Below, one piece after another: positions 45,530-57,483 of a stretch of 64,000 bases of DNA. The stretch's first letter is position 1. The number at the start of each line of letters is the position of its first letter. Source of the DNA: Endomychus coccineus (taxonomy: Eukaryota > Arthropoda > Insecta > Coleoptera > Endomychidae). The stretch lies in NCBI GenBank assembly GCA_958510875.1, contig OY294067.1, forward strand, positions 279,143,242 to 279,207,241. Direction: 5' to 3'. The notes below the pieces were generated by a model. The model was given only the letters and a program-made list of their open reading frames with translations. It was not told the DNA's origin and made no database searches. The translations under genes and the position numbers were made by a program.

Positions 45530-45718
45530 GTTTGCATGCTTTGCGGTGGGTGATTTGTTTTGTGGGGTCTCGGTAGTATCCTTCTCGGCAATAGTGACAG
45601 TGTCTACCCGCAGTGAAGTGTCGGCACTTTAAACAAACGCCCCCAGATACTCTGCCCGACAGTTTGTACAGTTCCATGTTGAATCTGCATCGGCGAGCGT
45701 GTTGGTTGCATTCGCAAG
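45530..45718 (-). CDS. Netrin-like exon: laminin EGF-like domain
   Basis: A 189-bp internal exon. On the minus strand it follows a good acceptor (TTATTTTCAG) and ends at a strong donor (GTAAGTACT at 45529-45521). It starts with two bases and ends with one base of split codons, so it is phase-symmetric. The peptide (about 62 residues) begins [21 protein letters not shown], has eight cysteines in laminin-EGF order, and goes on to [13 protein letters not shown] and [16 protein letters not shown]; this closely resembles the first laminin EGF repeat of netrins, secreted axon-guidance proteins that bind DCC/Frazzled and UNC-5 receptors. No other netrin exon is visible, so flanking introns would be at least 45 kb downstream and 18 kb upstream. 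It has no disruptive change. A stray retained or duplicated exon is the alternative. Confidence 0.88.
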
Positions 45719-45721
45719 CTG

Positions 45722-46081
45722 AAAATAAATACAATCTCAATTAATTACTCCTTAATTACAAGGGAAGCTTCTGCATTTCTTTATAAACTATGTATGTATG
45801 CATGTCGTGTAATTACTTTCCATAAGGTCGCTTTGCAAGTTTCAACTTAACTCAATTTCCTTATGAACTTCGGCTTTGGAAAAGCTTCTTTTTGCTGATA
45901 TTTATACATATATTCATGATAGAAGACTTTCAGGGAATTTCTCTGAAGCTTATATATTAATTATCGGAATTTAATTATTTGGTATATAATTATGGAGTAC
46001 CTACAGTTAATTTTTTGACGTATGCAGATTTCCCGGTATTTCTATCTCTTATTTGCTCCACCTGCTGAAAAATAGTACATT
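45722..46081. other. Intron-like sequence, upstream of the netrin-like exon
   Basis: Follows the exon in the genomic direction; begins with the polypyrimidine acceptor region. No other feature. Confidence 0.5.
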
Positions 46082-46089
46082 GTGTATCT

Positions 46090-48620
46090 CAGTGGCGGCT
46101 CCTCGAAGGAGGCTAAGGAGGCTCAGCCTCCTCACCAATTTATCTTAATGATCATTCTCCATTTTATTTCCTGTTTCTCTGATAATTCTTTAAATTTTAC
46201 AATTAATTCCCCGTTCTCAGTAGTTATTTTCAATCCGGCAACAGTGGTCAGAGGCTAGATTCTCTATATATCTCAAACGCTGAGCATGTGTTATTCAACA
46301 CAGTTGCCGTTTTTCCGACCAGTCAATCGCCAAATAGCGTGAAACGGCGAAAACGGCAACAGGGTAGGGAGGCTAGCTTTTCGTACCCATTCGTCGGTCG
46401 AATGAAATACGATTACTTGCGCTCCCGCCTCCCGCTGCTAGAAGAATGCGGTTAGTTGTTGTTTTTATTCCACGAGGCGTAGTAAGGTTAAGTAGTTAAT
46501 TTTTAAGTTATAATTTATCTAATCGGAATCGGTGAACGTTAAAATTATGAGTGACTTAGTTGCAGAGTTCTTAGAAAATCCATTTAGTGGATTAACATAT
46601 GATAGAAAAGTGTTCTTCAAAAACAAACGGCCTTTACCGGATTTGAAAGGATTAGTGATGGCAGGGAAGTATCAAAATCGATCGTTTAATACTGATAATT
46701 ATAAAAAATATGTATGGTTAACGGGATCTGATGTACACAATAAATTATATTGCTGGTATTGCTTGCTATTCACATCAGATACAACTTCATGTTGGGGGCA
46801 CTTGGGTTATAATGATTTGAAAAATTTAGCTCGTGGCCTAGAAAGACATGAAAAATCGCAGGAACATATTACATCGTGTATTAAGTTTAAATTAACTGGT
46901 AAACAAAATATTGTTAATGCGATTGATTCTACACGAACACGCGAAATCGAAAATTATAATAATACAGTTAAAGAAAACCGCGAAGTTTAAAAAAAAATCA
47001 TTGATTTCTTATTGTATTTATCATTTCAAGATTTGGCTTTTAGAGGGCATGATGAAACTGAAAATTCATTTAATAAAGGTAATTGTTAGATTTGTTTTGT
47101 GAATACGACAGTAAGCTTCGCGATTTTATGACTAACGCGTCAGTATTTGCAGGCATTTGTTTTGTTTTATGCGGGTATAATAGTTGAGTGACACCACGCG
47201 AAATAAGGTTAGATTAGAATTCGTCTGTTCGGTAAATTATTAATTGTAAAAATGGACAACTAGTGGAAAGATTTTTAGGGTTCTACGATGTTAGTTCGGG
47301 AAGAACAGCGGTCAATTTATTCAATTTTTCAATGGAAACATTTCAACGATTCGACTTTGCGAATAAATCAGACTTACGACGGCATCTGTAATGGCGGGAC
47401 ATTTAAGCGGTCTTCAAACAAACGTAAGTTTTAAATAACATAGTAGGAAACAGAATTCCCTGTAATGCTCGAACTCGATGGAATTTTACATCACATGCAA
47501 TGTTTAGTTTACCATCCATAAAAATAAAAACAAATTAATTGAAATATTTGATTTTATATTAAACAGTGATGACTTTTCAACAGATCAGGTTTCATTGAAT
47601 GCTGCTGTTGGTTTAAAATCTTATTTAGAAAATGAAGAATTTTTGTTATTTCTTGATACTTTTAAATTAATATTTGAACAAACTGATCTTATTTTTCGAA
47701 TTTTACAACGTAAATTCACTAATATAATTCATCCAAGAGATCGTTTAACACATCTCATTGATAAAATTCAAGTTTCCGTTATACAGAATTTCATTTTAAT
47801 ATTTTATTTGGAAATTATTCAACTGATGAGGCTTCTCCCGTGAAAAGGAGGAAAACATATAATTTGGTAGACAAGAAACTACATTATAAACAACTTTTTT
47901 TATGAAATTTTAGATACTATTAAAGGTCAAATATTGAGATTCGATTTTCCGATTTACATGAATTGAAGTTTTTCGTTTTGACGAATAGAAGATTTTTCGA
48001 ATCTTTTTCAGAAGAGTTTCTCAATACACTTTCAGATAACTTAGTTCTAAAATATAATTTTTTTGATAAAATAGCGCTGCACAATGAATTATGCGTTGTA
48101 TACTGGGATAAAGATATTTTAGGCCAGTACGACAGTCACGCCGATATGATAAAATATATGATAGATAATGATTTGCAACAAGTCTTACCTCAGTTTTATA
48201 AACTACTTTGTTTGACAGTCACCATTCCTGTCACGTCGGCATCGGTGGAGAGATCATTTTCTACTCTCAAACGAATTAAAACATACATGCGAAATACAAT
48301 GGGCCAAAATCGTTTATACAATGTTAGTTTAATATCTATTGAAAAAGATTTAGTAAAACACTTAAAACATAATGATACATTTTATGATAATATTCCAAAA
48401 AAAAAGAAAAAAAATTAATAATCCAAAAAAAAATAAAAAACAAAAAACGAACGAAAAAAAATTTGTGGGCAAGAGAAACTCTATACCTCCACGTTGGTTC
48501 TTGCTGGGTAACAATCAATTTTGTCACTGAAGGCTAAATTAATTGGCTGAATAGAGTATATTTTTACAAAAACGTTTTATGTCCAGCCTCCTCTCTCAAA
48601 AAGTTCACGAGCCGCCACTG
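46090..48620 (+). mobile_element. hAT element, longer copy, 8-bp TSD
   Basis: The ends CAGTGGCGGCTC (46090) and its complement (48620) are flanked by a perfect 8-bp duplication GTGTATCT (46082-46089 and 48621-48628). Same family as 18188-20101 but opposite in orientation and about 600 bp longer. It carries a broken transposase. Confidence 0.95.
46532..48418 (+). pseudogene. hAT transposase with TTF-type zinc finger (broken)
   Basis: Exonic pieces in order. 46532-46990: FLENPFSGLTYDRKVFFKNK and YCWYCLLF...ERHEKSQEHITSC, a TTF-type/C2H2 zinc finger for DNA binding. 47225-47440: GQLVERFLGFYDVSSGRTAVN and, in another frame, SVMAGHLSGLQTNV, the catalytic region. 47595-47843: insertion-domain part. 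47963-48418: VTSASVERSFSTLKRIKTYM and TMGQNRLYNVSLISIEKDL, the dimerisation domain. At least four frame breaks, so inactive; the frames between are intact enough to place each domain. Confidence 0.85.
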
Positions 48621-49318
48621 GTGTATCTAGTAGTGAAAGCAAAATATTCCCGGACGACAATGTAAATTGTCAAGCATTGAACTTTGGGAATGTGCTTTAA
48701 CTACGAGGTACACATACTATTTCTTCTGGAATCGCAATCAACATCAACATAAATTAAGGAATTTTTATAAATGCATAACAATTTTTGATTACTATCTTAT
48801 TGCCTATGAAATCGTTTCCTTGACAATCACTGTTTGTTTATTGTTGTGACAAAACTCAGAGATTCACTACTTATTTCAGTTTAATACCTACTTATTGCTA
48901 AAAAATATTTAAAATGGACAGTAATGATGATATCCAGGTGTACGGAGCACCATCAGAGTTAGTAAATGCTGCTGAAAATGTCATCTTAAATTTATTGCCA
49001 AATAAATCCAAGGCAAAATATGAATACATTTACAAACGTTTTATGGATTATTGCCAAGAAAAAGAGTCGACGTCCCGATCTGAAAATGTCATGATTGCAT
49101 ACTTTTCCAATTTATCTACGAAATTGAAGGCATCTACGTTATGGTCAAATTACTCCACGCTGAAAGCTACTTAGTACAAAAGAAGATATTGATATTACGA
49201 AATAATCGGAATTACGTGCTTTCCTGAAACGTCAAAGTAACAACTATAAACCAAAGAAGTCAAACGTTTTATCAGATGTACAAATTGAAACGTTTATTAC
49301 TCAAGCACCAGATTATAC

Positions 49319-50804
49319 TGGGTTCCCCATAAAAGACTACCCATTTTATATTATTTATAAATTCCCTACGAGATAACTAAATAGGTTGTTCTCTGTGGGA
49401 TTATCTTCTGTAGTATTTGGGATTCAAGTAAATTATTAATCAAGTAGGCGCCTGTCCAAATATATTTTAAATTAATAATTTCGTGGAACGCCATTTTTCT
49501 ACGAGAAGTTTGTTAGTTTTCATCAATAATTATTCAATTTTTTTGCTTTGAGACATTATTTCAACATCCGTTCGAACTTTCACCGATTACTCAGTCCAAC
49601 AACGTGTGTTTTGTGTAGAAACTTACATAAGAAGCAATTCGATAGAATAAGTTAAGCGTGCATTCCGTCGTCAGTTTAATAACAACAATAGGGGTCACGC
49701 GCCAAATCGTAAAACTGTTAAGTTATGGGTTCGTCATTGGCGCGAAAATGGTACTGAACAAAATTTGAAGAAGCCTGGACGTCGAAGAACAGTTCGTACA
49801 CCAGAAAATATTGAACGAGTTAGAATTGCGTTTACGAGAAGTCCTAAAAGGTCTGCTAATCGACAAACCCTTATCCTAGGAATATCGAAGGGAAGCTTAG
49901 ATCGAATTCTTCAAAGGGATATAAAATTTCATCCCTATAAATACCAAATGGCACAGCACCTTAGAAATCAAGATAAAGGAGCAAGGTTGGCATTTTGTCA
50001 AGAATTTTTGGATTTACATCAAGGAGCAATTCACAGTCTCCTAATGACCGACGAAGCAAATTTTTATTTGAACGGCATGGTCTATAAACAGAATTTTAGA
50101 TACTGGTCAAATGAAAATCCTCGTGAAATCATTACACAGAACCTCCATAATCCAAAAGTTGTTGCGTGGTGTGGAGTAGGATCTTTTGGTATTATTGGCC
50201 TTATTTTTTTGAGGATGAAAATAACCGCACTGGAACAGTAACATCCGAGCGCTACGTTAATATGCTAGAGACATTTCTCATTCCAGAATTAAATAGACGA
50301 GGATTACTAAACAATGCTTTACTATTCCAACAAGATGGGGCAACAGCTCATACCGCCAGATACTCAATGAGGGTCCTGCGAGAAATGTTTAATGGCCGAC
50401 TCATTTCTCGATTCGGAAATTTGCCTTGGCCTTCGAGGTGCCCCGACTTAACTGCACCCGATTTTTCCCTGTGGGGATATTTAAAAGCCAAAGTGTTTGC
50501 CAGTCGTCCAGGTACAATCGAGGAACTGAAAGTCAAAATTCGTGATGAAGTTGAAGGAATAGACGGTTTGCTACGCCGTGTAATGAACCACTTTTTATCT
50601 AATATTGAAAAATGTGTTGAAGTTGGTGGAGGTCATTTAGAAGACGTGATTTCTAAAAGTTAGAATTAAATTAGCCAAATATTTATATGTTATCATAAAT
50701 GCCAAAGAAATAGCTGTAATTTAGTAAAATAAAAAGTTTGTTTTGTTAACTAACAAATTTTTAATTCAAATATTAAAATGGGTAGTCTATTATGGGGAAC
50801 CCAG
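49319..50804 (+). mobile_element. DD41D mariner-like element, copy 2
   Basis: 1486 bp, flanked by TA (49317-49318, 50805-50806), inverted repeats starting CTGGGTTCCCCAT. Partner of the 4545-6031 element, in opposite orientation. Confidence 0.93.
49588..50663 (+). pseudogene. DD41D mariner-like transposase (copy 2)
   Basis: Same protein as at 4686-5766. The start codon is lost and the N-terminal part has a stop near 49648 and a frame break near 49695. The central and C-terminal parts read TDEANFYLNG with the first Asp intact, QQDGATAHTARYS and APDFSLWGYLKAKVF, with 41 residues between second and third Asp, and end SKS. A one-base shift near 50205 separates two frames. Damage falls at different sites from copy 1. 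Confidence 0.88.
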
Positions 50805-51390
50805 TATATACTTAATGGATAAGGTACGTCCAGAATATAAGAATTTTAAAATTACTCAAATATTTATGTAGTGTTTACTTTTTAGGTTGCCTTAATATTT
50901 GCTGTTGCCCGTGCATGTCGCCGTGATGAACTATATCAATTAAATTTGAATGACATAGAAGATTTTGGATCTATGCTTTTGATTAGAATACCCGATAATA
51001 AAACGAACAAACCAAGATCACAAATGATAAATGAAACTTATATGCCATTGTACAGATGCATGTCATCCAGAAAATGTTGAAAGTTGCCGCTTTTTCTTTA
51101 AATATTCAAATGGGGAAAGTTGCAAGCAAGTAGTGGGAATACATAAGTTTGACAAAATGCCTCAAATTGTCGCAAAATTTTTGAATTTTCCATATGCACA
51201 TGAATACACAGGACTACAGGACATTGTTTCCGTCGGTCCTTTGCGACAACTTTGTCGGTTTGAGCATGCCGATGAAATACATCCCAAGATTTATGATCAT
51301 ATTATTATTGGAGTCATTTTAATAATTTCAATCAGAATGATGCAAGCTTGTAGTAGAGATAACCTGTATTTGAAACTCATATGTGATTAA

Positions 51391-52150
51391 TAAACACAAA
51401 AATACCAATTATCAACTATTACGAATTGTTACGCAATCAAAAGTTTGTGAATAGTTTTCATCCCGGTTCTTCCGCAACAAAATAATAAGGGAGCAGGAAG
51501 ATATATCTGAAGTGAATAAACGAGAAGCAGGATACAGGATAGGCATAATACGCTGTCATAGACAGGAAGGCTGTTTGCCCTGTAGGCTGGAGGGCTACAA
51601 AATTCGCCATATAGGATTATAACGAGAATGAATCTAGCCTCTGGGTACGTCAGGTTCACATGGCATTGCTCAAATGTATTTATACGCGGATATAATATTC
51701 GTTTAAATATTTTAAATGTAGGAGATTGCATTTTATATCATGTATAAATATGCAAGTAACATAAATATTTTGCCAAAGCTAATCCACAATTTGAATTCCC
51801 ATCCTTCAAATTGAAATCGTGGTATGGACTAAAGCAATCCAATTATTGATTAACAGAGCCATTCTGCAAACCCGTCATATTTCCATTCAAACATAATTGT
51901 ATACTGACGAATGCCACTACCTCCTGAGATTCAATCTAAGCAGAATCTTGAATACTCATGTCATTGATCTCAGTCCCGAACTGAGAGCAGAAATAGTGTA
52001 TGTAGATAATAAAGGTAATATATTACAATAATAAGGTCTTTCTAGTTCAGTAATGTCGCAAACTTATAGTTCCAGACAGCTGCGTCGCCTTTCTGTTAGA
52101 GATCATCGGTGGAACGAGCAAGTCTACAATGTTACTGGAGGATTTTTGTT
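51391..52150. other. Unassigned sequence
   Basis: Nothing recognisable in about 760 bp. Confidence 0.4.
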
Positions 52151-52239
52151 GAAGGTAGTCATAAGCAGCTTACAACGTGGCAGAAGCGTGTGATATTTTG
52201 GTCTTTTAACCACGTTGTAGGCCGATTATGACTACCTTC
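52151..52239. repeat. ~29-bp inverted repeat hairpin
   Basis: GAAGGTAGTCATAA...CTTACAACGTGG is mirrored by CCACGTTGTAGG...TTATGACTACCTTC with a ~30-nt spacer and four mismatches. A small foldback or MITE. Confidence 0.75.
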
Positions 52240-52289
52240 TTTTGTTTCTAATTCTCTCACATTAATATATTACATCCATAGTGTAGATA

Positions 52290-53760
52290 TTGTGGTTATA
52301 TGGGACCTCCGTTATAAACAACATCCAATTTTTTGGTATGAAGTGGACCATCATCTGCAAAGTTGTGAACGGGACAAGTCACTTCCAGCAGATCGTTTAT
52401 ATGGAGCAGAAACAAAGTTGGTGCCAAGACAGATCCCTTTGGAACACCAGCGTTGATAGATTCCTGCCATACATGTGTTATGTAGGCAAGCAGGCCTCAT
52501 GTTGATCTCTACTGATTAAAGCCATATTGCCGGTCACGATTTTGGCGCTCTCTAGGTATTGGATGAGCTCAGTGGCGGAACTACAATGCGCGGGACCCCG
52601 CAACGCGGGGGGCCCCAGAGCTATAGGGGCCCCCCAAATACATCATGAAAAGAGTGAAACATTCTCGAAACTGATAACCGACTTTACCAGCAAGCGCAAA
52701 AAAAAAACAATTCTAATACAAAACATTTTAAAACCCTTAGCAAGTATTGCAACCTCCCACATCTGTTTGTCATTAATTTGTTTTGACGCACTGACTCGAC
52801 TGCTTGAAAACAAAGAAAAAGGCCCCTCTCTGACACTCTTCAGAGCACGAAAATTGTTTGGGTAGGTTGATCAGTGACAGTGTTACGTCACTAATTAACG
52901 CCATTATATATTATTTTATATTATTTAATTATGTATGTACTTCCCAATTTTACAACCGTCTCGTCACCGTCTCATCCCCTCCGGTAGGCACGTTCATTTG
53001 TTTCATGTTTTCAGAACTATACAAACCCAAATATTTATTATTTATGATACCCCCCCCAGATGTTATTCATGACCATTTCTTGGCGCATCGACAATTCGAG
53101 TTTTTCCATTTGAAGTATTTGAACCTTTCTTCTTACACATTCCTCAGTAATAGCATGTTTTCCACCACTTCCTTCCTGTCACCAATAAAGACCTACCAAT
53201 TTGTAAACTCCACCCTCTTCTACTTTTCTATTAGATTTTAAGTTTGTTAATTTTAAGATACTATATCTTGTGAATGTGTGGGTAACTTTGAAATTTGCAT
53301 TCAACTCGAATTCTTTACAAAATATTAAATAAATATTAAGTGAACTGTGAAAGTAGGTAAGTTATATTTTCAGCTTTATTTTTTAATTCAAATATGGAAA
53401 TAAAAGATATGATTAGAGATTTTGCAAATTTGAAATCCAGGAGGACGGATTTTAAATTTTAAATATATTTTCTTTTGTTAATTTTTAATTGTTAATAATG
53501 CAATTTTGTTCCTTTTTGTTATTTTTTAATAAAAATATCAATAAAAATTTGTGTTTCTTTTGTAGTAGGGGCCCGAATAATATTTTGCGGGGGGGCCGAA
53601 AAATTGAAGTTCCGCCGCTGGATGAGCTTGATGTTGATTGTTTTCTCCATCACTTTAGAGATCACAGGTAATAGTGTAATGGGTCCATAGTTAATATGAA
53701 GGGTCCCCGTTCTTCTTTTTGGAATTGGTTGGACTCTAGCTGGAAGGAAACACACCAAGT
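52290..53760 (-). pseudogene. LINE reverse transcriptase fragment
   Basis: Upstream piece: HINYGPITLLPVISKVMEKTI near 53690, the RT block equivalent to YRPISLLPVLSKVFEK. Downstream of the hAT: AGVPKGSVLAPTLFLLHINDLL near 52440, then FADDGPLHT near 52350 with the FADD catalytic box intact. Frameshifts at several points. Confidence 0.8.
52570..53620. mobile_element. hAT element, 8-bp TSD GATGAGCT
   Basis: Ends CAGTGGCGGAACT and AGTTCCGCCGCTG with a perfect 8-bp duplication GATGAGCT at 52562-52569 and 53621-53628. GC-rich subterminal blocks (GGGGGGCCCC-like) at both ends. The 1051-bp element has no recognisable transposase, so non-autonomous and a different family from 18188/46090. Confidence 0.93.
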
Positions 53761-53889
53761 TTGTATGGAACGGTAAACAACCTGCATAAAATTGATGTTA
53801 ATTCAGGCGCCCATTCCTTGAGAACGACAGGTGGATATTTGTAACTTTGATAGTTATCTATTTTCCGTCTTTACATCAGAGGAGTTTTT

Positions 53890-55270
53890 TTATCTGTATA
53901 ATTCTCAGATATTTTTCTTCTAATGCTCCCATACAGCTCGACGGTTTTCAGGTTAGGATTCATTTTCCGTGTTCAGGCAACTAAGGTGGTTTTGGTGGTG
54001 TTGACGTTTAAGTCCCATTGATTGGCACTATTCAAGGCCTCTTTAAACTATGTCGCAGAGGACGTTCTGAAACCTACCCCTTGCGAATATGAATATGTCG
54101 TCAGCATTACTCTGACAGAGTGTGCCGAATTCGATCAGATCGCAGAGGAGTCAGTCTACAATTAAGCTCCACATAAGTGAGGAGGCCACTTCGCCTTGTG
54201 GACAACCTCTAGTTGTGCAGATAGAAATACATTTTTGCCCTATTTTTGACTCTGCTATTCTGGTAGAGAGCAGTTGCGACATCCACCTGGTTGACTTACT
54301 ATCCACTCCTCTGTTTTCTAGTGCTCTTCTGACTGCTTCGTGTGATGTATTGTCAAAAACCCTTTCTATGTCTAGAAAAGCACAAAACATAGTTTCTTCA
54401 ATCCCCAGGGCATCCTAGATTTCATCTAGCAGTTGCGCCTATGAGGTCTTCGTAGATTTGCTCGTTTGGTAAGCCAGCTGGCGTGGGTGCGGGGGCATTC
54501 GTTTCAAGATTTTTGTTCTTATATATTTATCAGTTGCTTCCTCTACCGGTTTTAGTACGAATGATGTGAGACTGATTGGTCGCAGGGATTTGGGATGTGT
54601 TGTGTCGCTTTTTCCCGTTTAAGGAATATAGTTCCAAACTACTTCGACTGATGTTTACTATGTGTGGTAGAATTTCGCCTTGTCCTCGCTGAAGAAGAGG
54701 TGGGAAGATTCCATCAACACCTATGAATTTGAATGGGTTCAAAGGTGTTCATTGCCCATCTTATCCTACTACTGCTGCATAAGTGTCTGGCTATCGTTGT
54801 GGTTCCTCTGGTAGGTCTGTTGTACTATTCTGGTATTTGCCCTATAGTACTAGATTTGCTCCCAGGAAAGTGAGTGTCTAGTAAGAGTTGAGCTCTTTCC
54901 TTCTAACTTTATGTATAGCTACCATCTGCTTTCTTCAGTGCCATTGCGGTATCGTCTCTGCTTTTTGCCAAGACTTTATTCAGTCTCTCCGCAGCAGGTG
55001 TAGAGTCGATATGTTAGCCTTCCTTATTTTTCTATTGTAGGTGGTGAGTTTCTCGGTATAGCTCTGCCAATTTCCGTTACACTTGGCTCTATTGAAGAGT
55101 TTTCGTGTTTCGGATCTTAGCTTTGTCACATGCCTATTCCACAAAGGACGTCCTTACAATTTTTGTTTGGTTGTATGGGACAGATCGATTCGTATGCATC
55201 GAGTATTGCCTCATTAATTTCTTTGAGATCGTTATCTAGTTCTAGTTGGTGCCTAGCCCCCCGAATGTAT
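53890..55270 (-). mobile_element. LINE remnant (LOA/R1-like)
   Basis: Minus-strand LINE fragment with RT motifs, no definite ends. Confidence 0.75.
53900..55260 (-). pseudogene. LOA/R1-like LINE RT pseudogene
   Basis: In order on the minus strand: the linker region (WNRHVTKLRSETRKLFNRA-like, near 55100), GVDGIFPPLLQ near 54710, FLDIERVFDNTSHEAVRRAL near 54370, TTRGCPQGEVASSLMWSLIVD near 54180, and NADDIFIFA near 54090, where the YADD box reads NADD but both Asp remain. Multiple frameshifts and stops. Confidence 0.85.
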
Positions 55271-55809
55271 TGCATTTAAGTTTTACAATATAATGAAGAC
55301 GATGCTGGCCTGCCAAGTGTTCAACTAAGATTATCCACAAACAACGAATTAAGTCGTATCTGCATCCACACGATCCACACTCATCTAAAGTATTTAAAAT
55401 TTATAGCAGAATGACAATCACGTAGTGAGTTATAATTTCAATCAAAATAAAAGAAACCAATTTCAAGAGTTGCTTGGAATGTTTAGCACCTCTTACTTGT
55501 ATAAACATTCTTTTATTCCAGTAACTGAATATCATCTTATATCCAGTTTTACAACTCGATATCAGATTCGAAGCTCTGAGTGTTTCAATTGAGTGGCCCT
55601 AAGATGAAATACAGATTCAGTTCAAAATTATATTCACAGTCTCGAGTACTTCTACAATAATTGTTTTGGCAGGGATGGAAATCGGTATGTCAAAAGGATT
55701 TGGAGAGGATAAATATCATTGAGACGTGCTGTATTCGAGAAAATAGTATTATCATTCTGATATTGTTCGACATGTTTGTTATCGATGATCTATTGATACA
55801 CAAAAGAGT
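55271..55809. other. Unassigned sequence
   Basis: Nothing recognisable. Confidence 0.4.
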
Positions 55810-56545
55810 ACACAAGTGTGGATACTCTATAACACTAATAAGTACAGAATAATCAACCTTATTCATTAAAAATACTATTAAAGTAGCCATCACCAGAGTA
55901 AACTAAATTAGAAAACAAAATGTACCTGTTTAATTATTATTTAGAGTTAATAATGCAAACAAAAAGATACCCTCAGCTGGAGATAAATCTGAATTTAATG
56001 AATTGCTTCTTCGCTTATACATTTTCATCCCTTCTGAATTACCTTGTCCGTACTGCGTTTTAAAAGTTTCTTGAGAAATGTGACCTATATTTAAAATATG
56101 TTCTGCTAATGCTGATTTTTCACTATTATTTTCAACTTTTAGTTAGACATAGAATTTTGAACAAGACTCACAATAATATTTGTGAATTCCAGATTTGACA
56201 AAATCGGGAACTCAATCAAAAGTGTTGCTCCAACGGTTTTCTATCTTGTTGTTGCATATATAAACAGGTTTCATTGCAAATTTGGAAAACAAATTATGGA
56301 ATTTATTAATTACTGAAGGATGATAAGTGTTATTTAAAAGTAATGACTCTAATTTGGTGAGTTGATTTGATTGCGTTCCATTTTCCGTTTTTGGTTATAA
56401 ATTTACTTATTTATCAAAGATTTGTCGTAACGATTGTCCGGAGGCGCTAATTGTTGAAGTCTGACAACTTCGTTGTTATGATTTTTCTGTCTTCCAAATT
56501 TGCAATAAAACCCGTTTACAGATGCAAGAACAAGCTAAAAACCAT
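55810..56545 (-). mobile_element. Penelope A terminal and GIY-YIG remnant
   Basis: Matches the terminal region (29385-29760) and GIY-YIG start (32040-32480) of the old Penelope copy. The terminal region here lacks the about 27-bp stretch that holds the GAAA core and stem III of the hammerhead, so the ribozyme is deleted. Confidence 0.8.
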
Positions 56546-56549
56546 AATT

Positions 56550-57483
56550 ACTTTTGATTTGATACTTAGTGCCTAACTTACCGCAAGGGCCGATTTACTG
56601 GTGTCACGAAGACTTGTTCAGCGCTCATGTTCTTTTACATGGGTAGCTACTGTACGACCTGTTTCACCAATGTAGATTTTGTGGCAAGAACATAGAATGC
56701 TATGACCATTTTTAGATGAAGAGGTGGAAGGGGATCTTTGATAGTTCTGTAAAACTTGGATCGCTTTGGAAATGAGGGAAAACGAGAACGAGGTTCTTAA
56801 GGAATTTGAAAATCTGATCTGTTATATTATTATTATATTAAGAAAGGGTGTAGTAGATAAAGGAGGTGTGGTTTGTGGCTCAGCCGAAGTGTACTTCTTA
56901 AGGGCTTTTTAATGTTATAATGTGAAAAAGTATTTTGATAATAAGAAAGACAAAAGGTGTTTTATTTCGCACTTATTACAGATTGATTTTGGGCAGGGTG
57001 GTGATGGGAAAACCAGTTTTCGATATACAGAATGCCCCAAAGTACCGTTAAGATCTCTACTACTACATGTAGAAATGGGAATGAACAATTTGATTCAACT
57101 TTCATGATGGAAAAGATATTGGGAAGTAATGAATTTGAAAGATTGAGAAATGAAACAAGATTTTCACGGCCATGTTGCCAAATAACAAAAGTGTCGTCGA
57201 CGTATCTGAACCAACACTTCGGCTTGAAAACAAATGAGTCAATAGCATCTTGCTCAAAAGTTTACATGAAGATATTAACTATAACCTTGGGGAAAATGGG
57301 GAATCCATGGCCGCTCCCGAGGACTGCTCGTGAAACTTGTCATCGTACAAAAATGTATGGAAGATAGACAAAAATCAATGAACATAAGTTAGTCCATTCA
57401 TATGTTTTTGGCAGGTAACAGTTGAGAAATTATGAAAAGGGTATCTGGAATAGGAACATTGATAAAGAGTGATTCGTCGGAGT
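56550..57483 (-). pseudogene. Penelope B RT/GIY-YIG remnant
   Basis: Minus strand: RT part reads KPKCWFRYVDDTFVIWQHG near 57200 with the catalytic YVDD intact; further down, HSILCSCHKIYIGETGRTVATHVKEHE near 56660 is the GIY-YIG domain, matching 24086. The N-terminal part of the RT is missing and stops are present. Confidence 0.85.

Larger units (their letters stand above)
48914..51390 (+). pseudogene. Crypton-like tyrosine recombinase (copy 3), split by DD41D
   Basis: Exon 1 starts MDSNDDIQVYGAPSE and reads NLLPNKSKAKYEYIYKRFMDYC, closely related in layout to copy 1. After a frameshift near 49174 the frame continues to TQAPDY at 49316, where a DD41D mariner (49319-50804) is inserted. It resumes YLMDK and a donor (intron 50824-50885). 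Exon 2 begins VALIFAVARACRRDEL, then DIEDFGSMLLIRIPDNKT, and a decayed HCFRRSFAT block near 51215. Removing the DD41D insert with one TA restores the frame. Several other frameshifts remain. Confidence 0.82.
52290..53870 (-). mobile_element. LINE remnant split by a hAT
   Basis: Minus-strand LINE RT pieces occur at 53629-53870 and 52290-52569 with a hAT element exactly between them (52570-53620). Neither end of the LINE is defined. Confidence 0.75.

Noticed and set aside
47823..47850. CTGATGAGGC followed by GTGAAAAGG resembling a hammerhead core
   Set aside because: No GAAA preceded by a pairing stem II strand, no stem I; it lies in hAT coding sequence.
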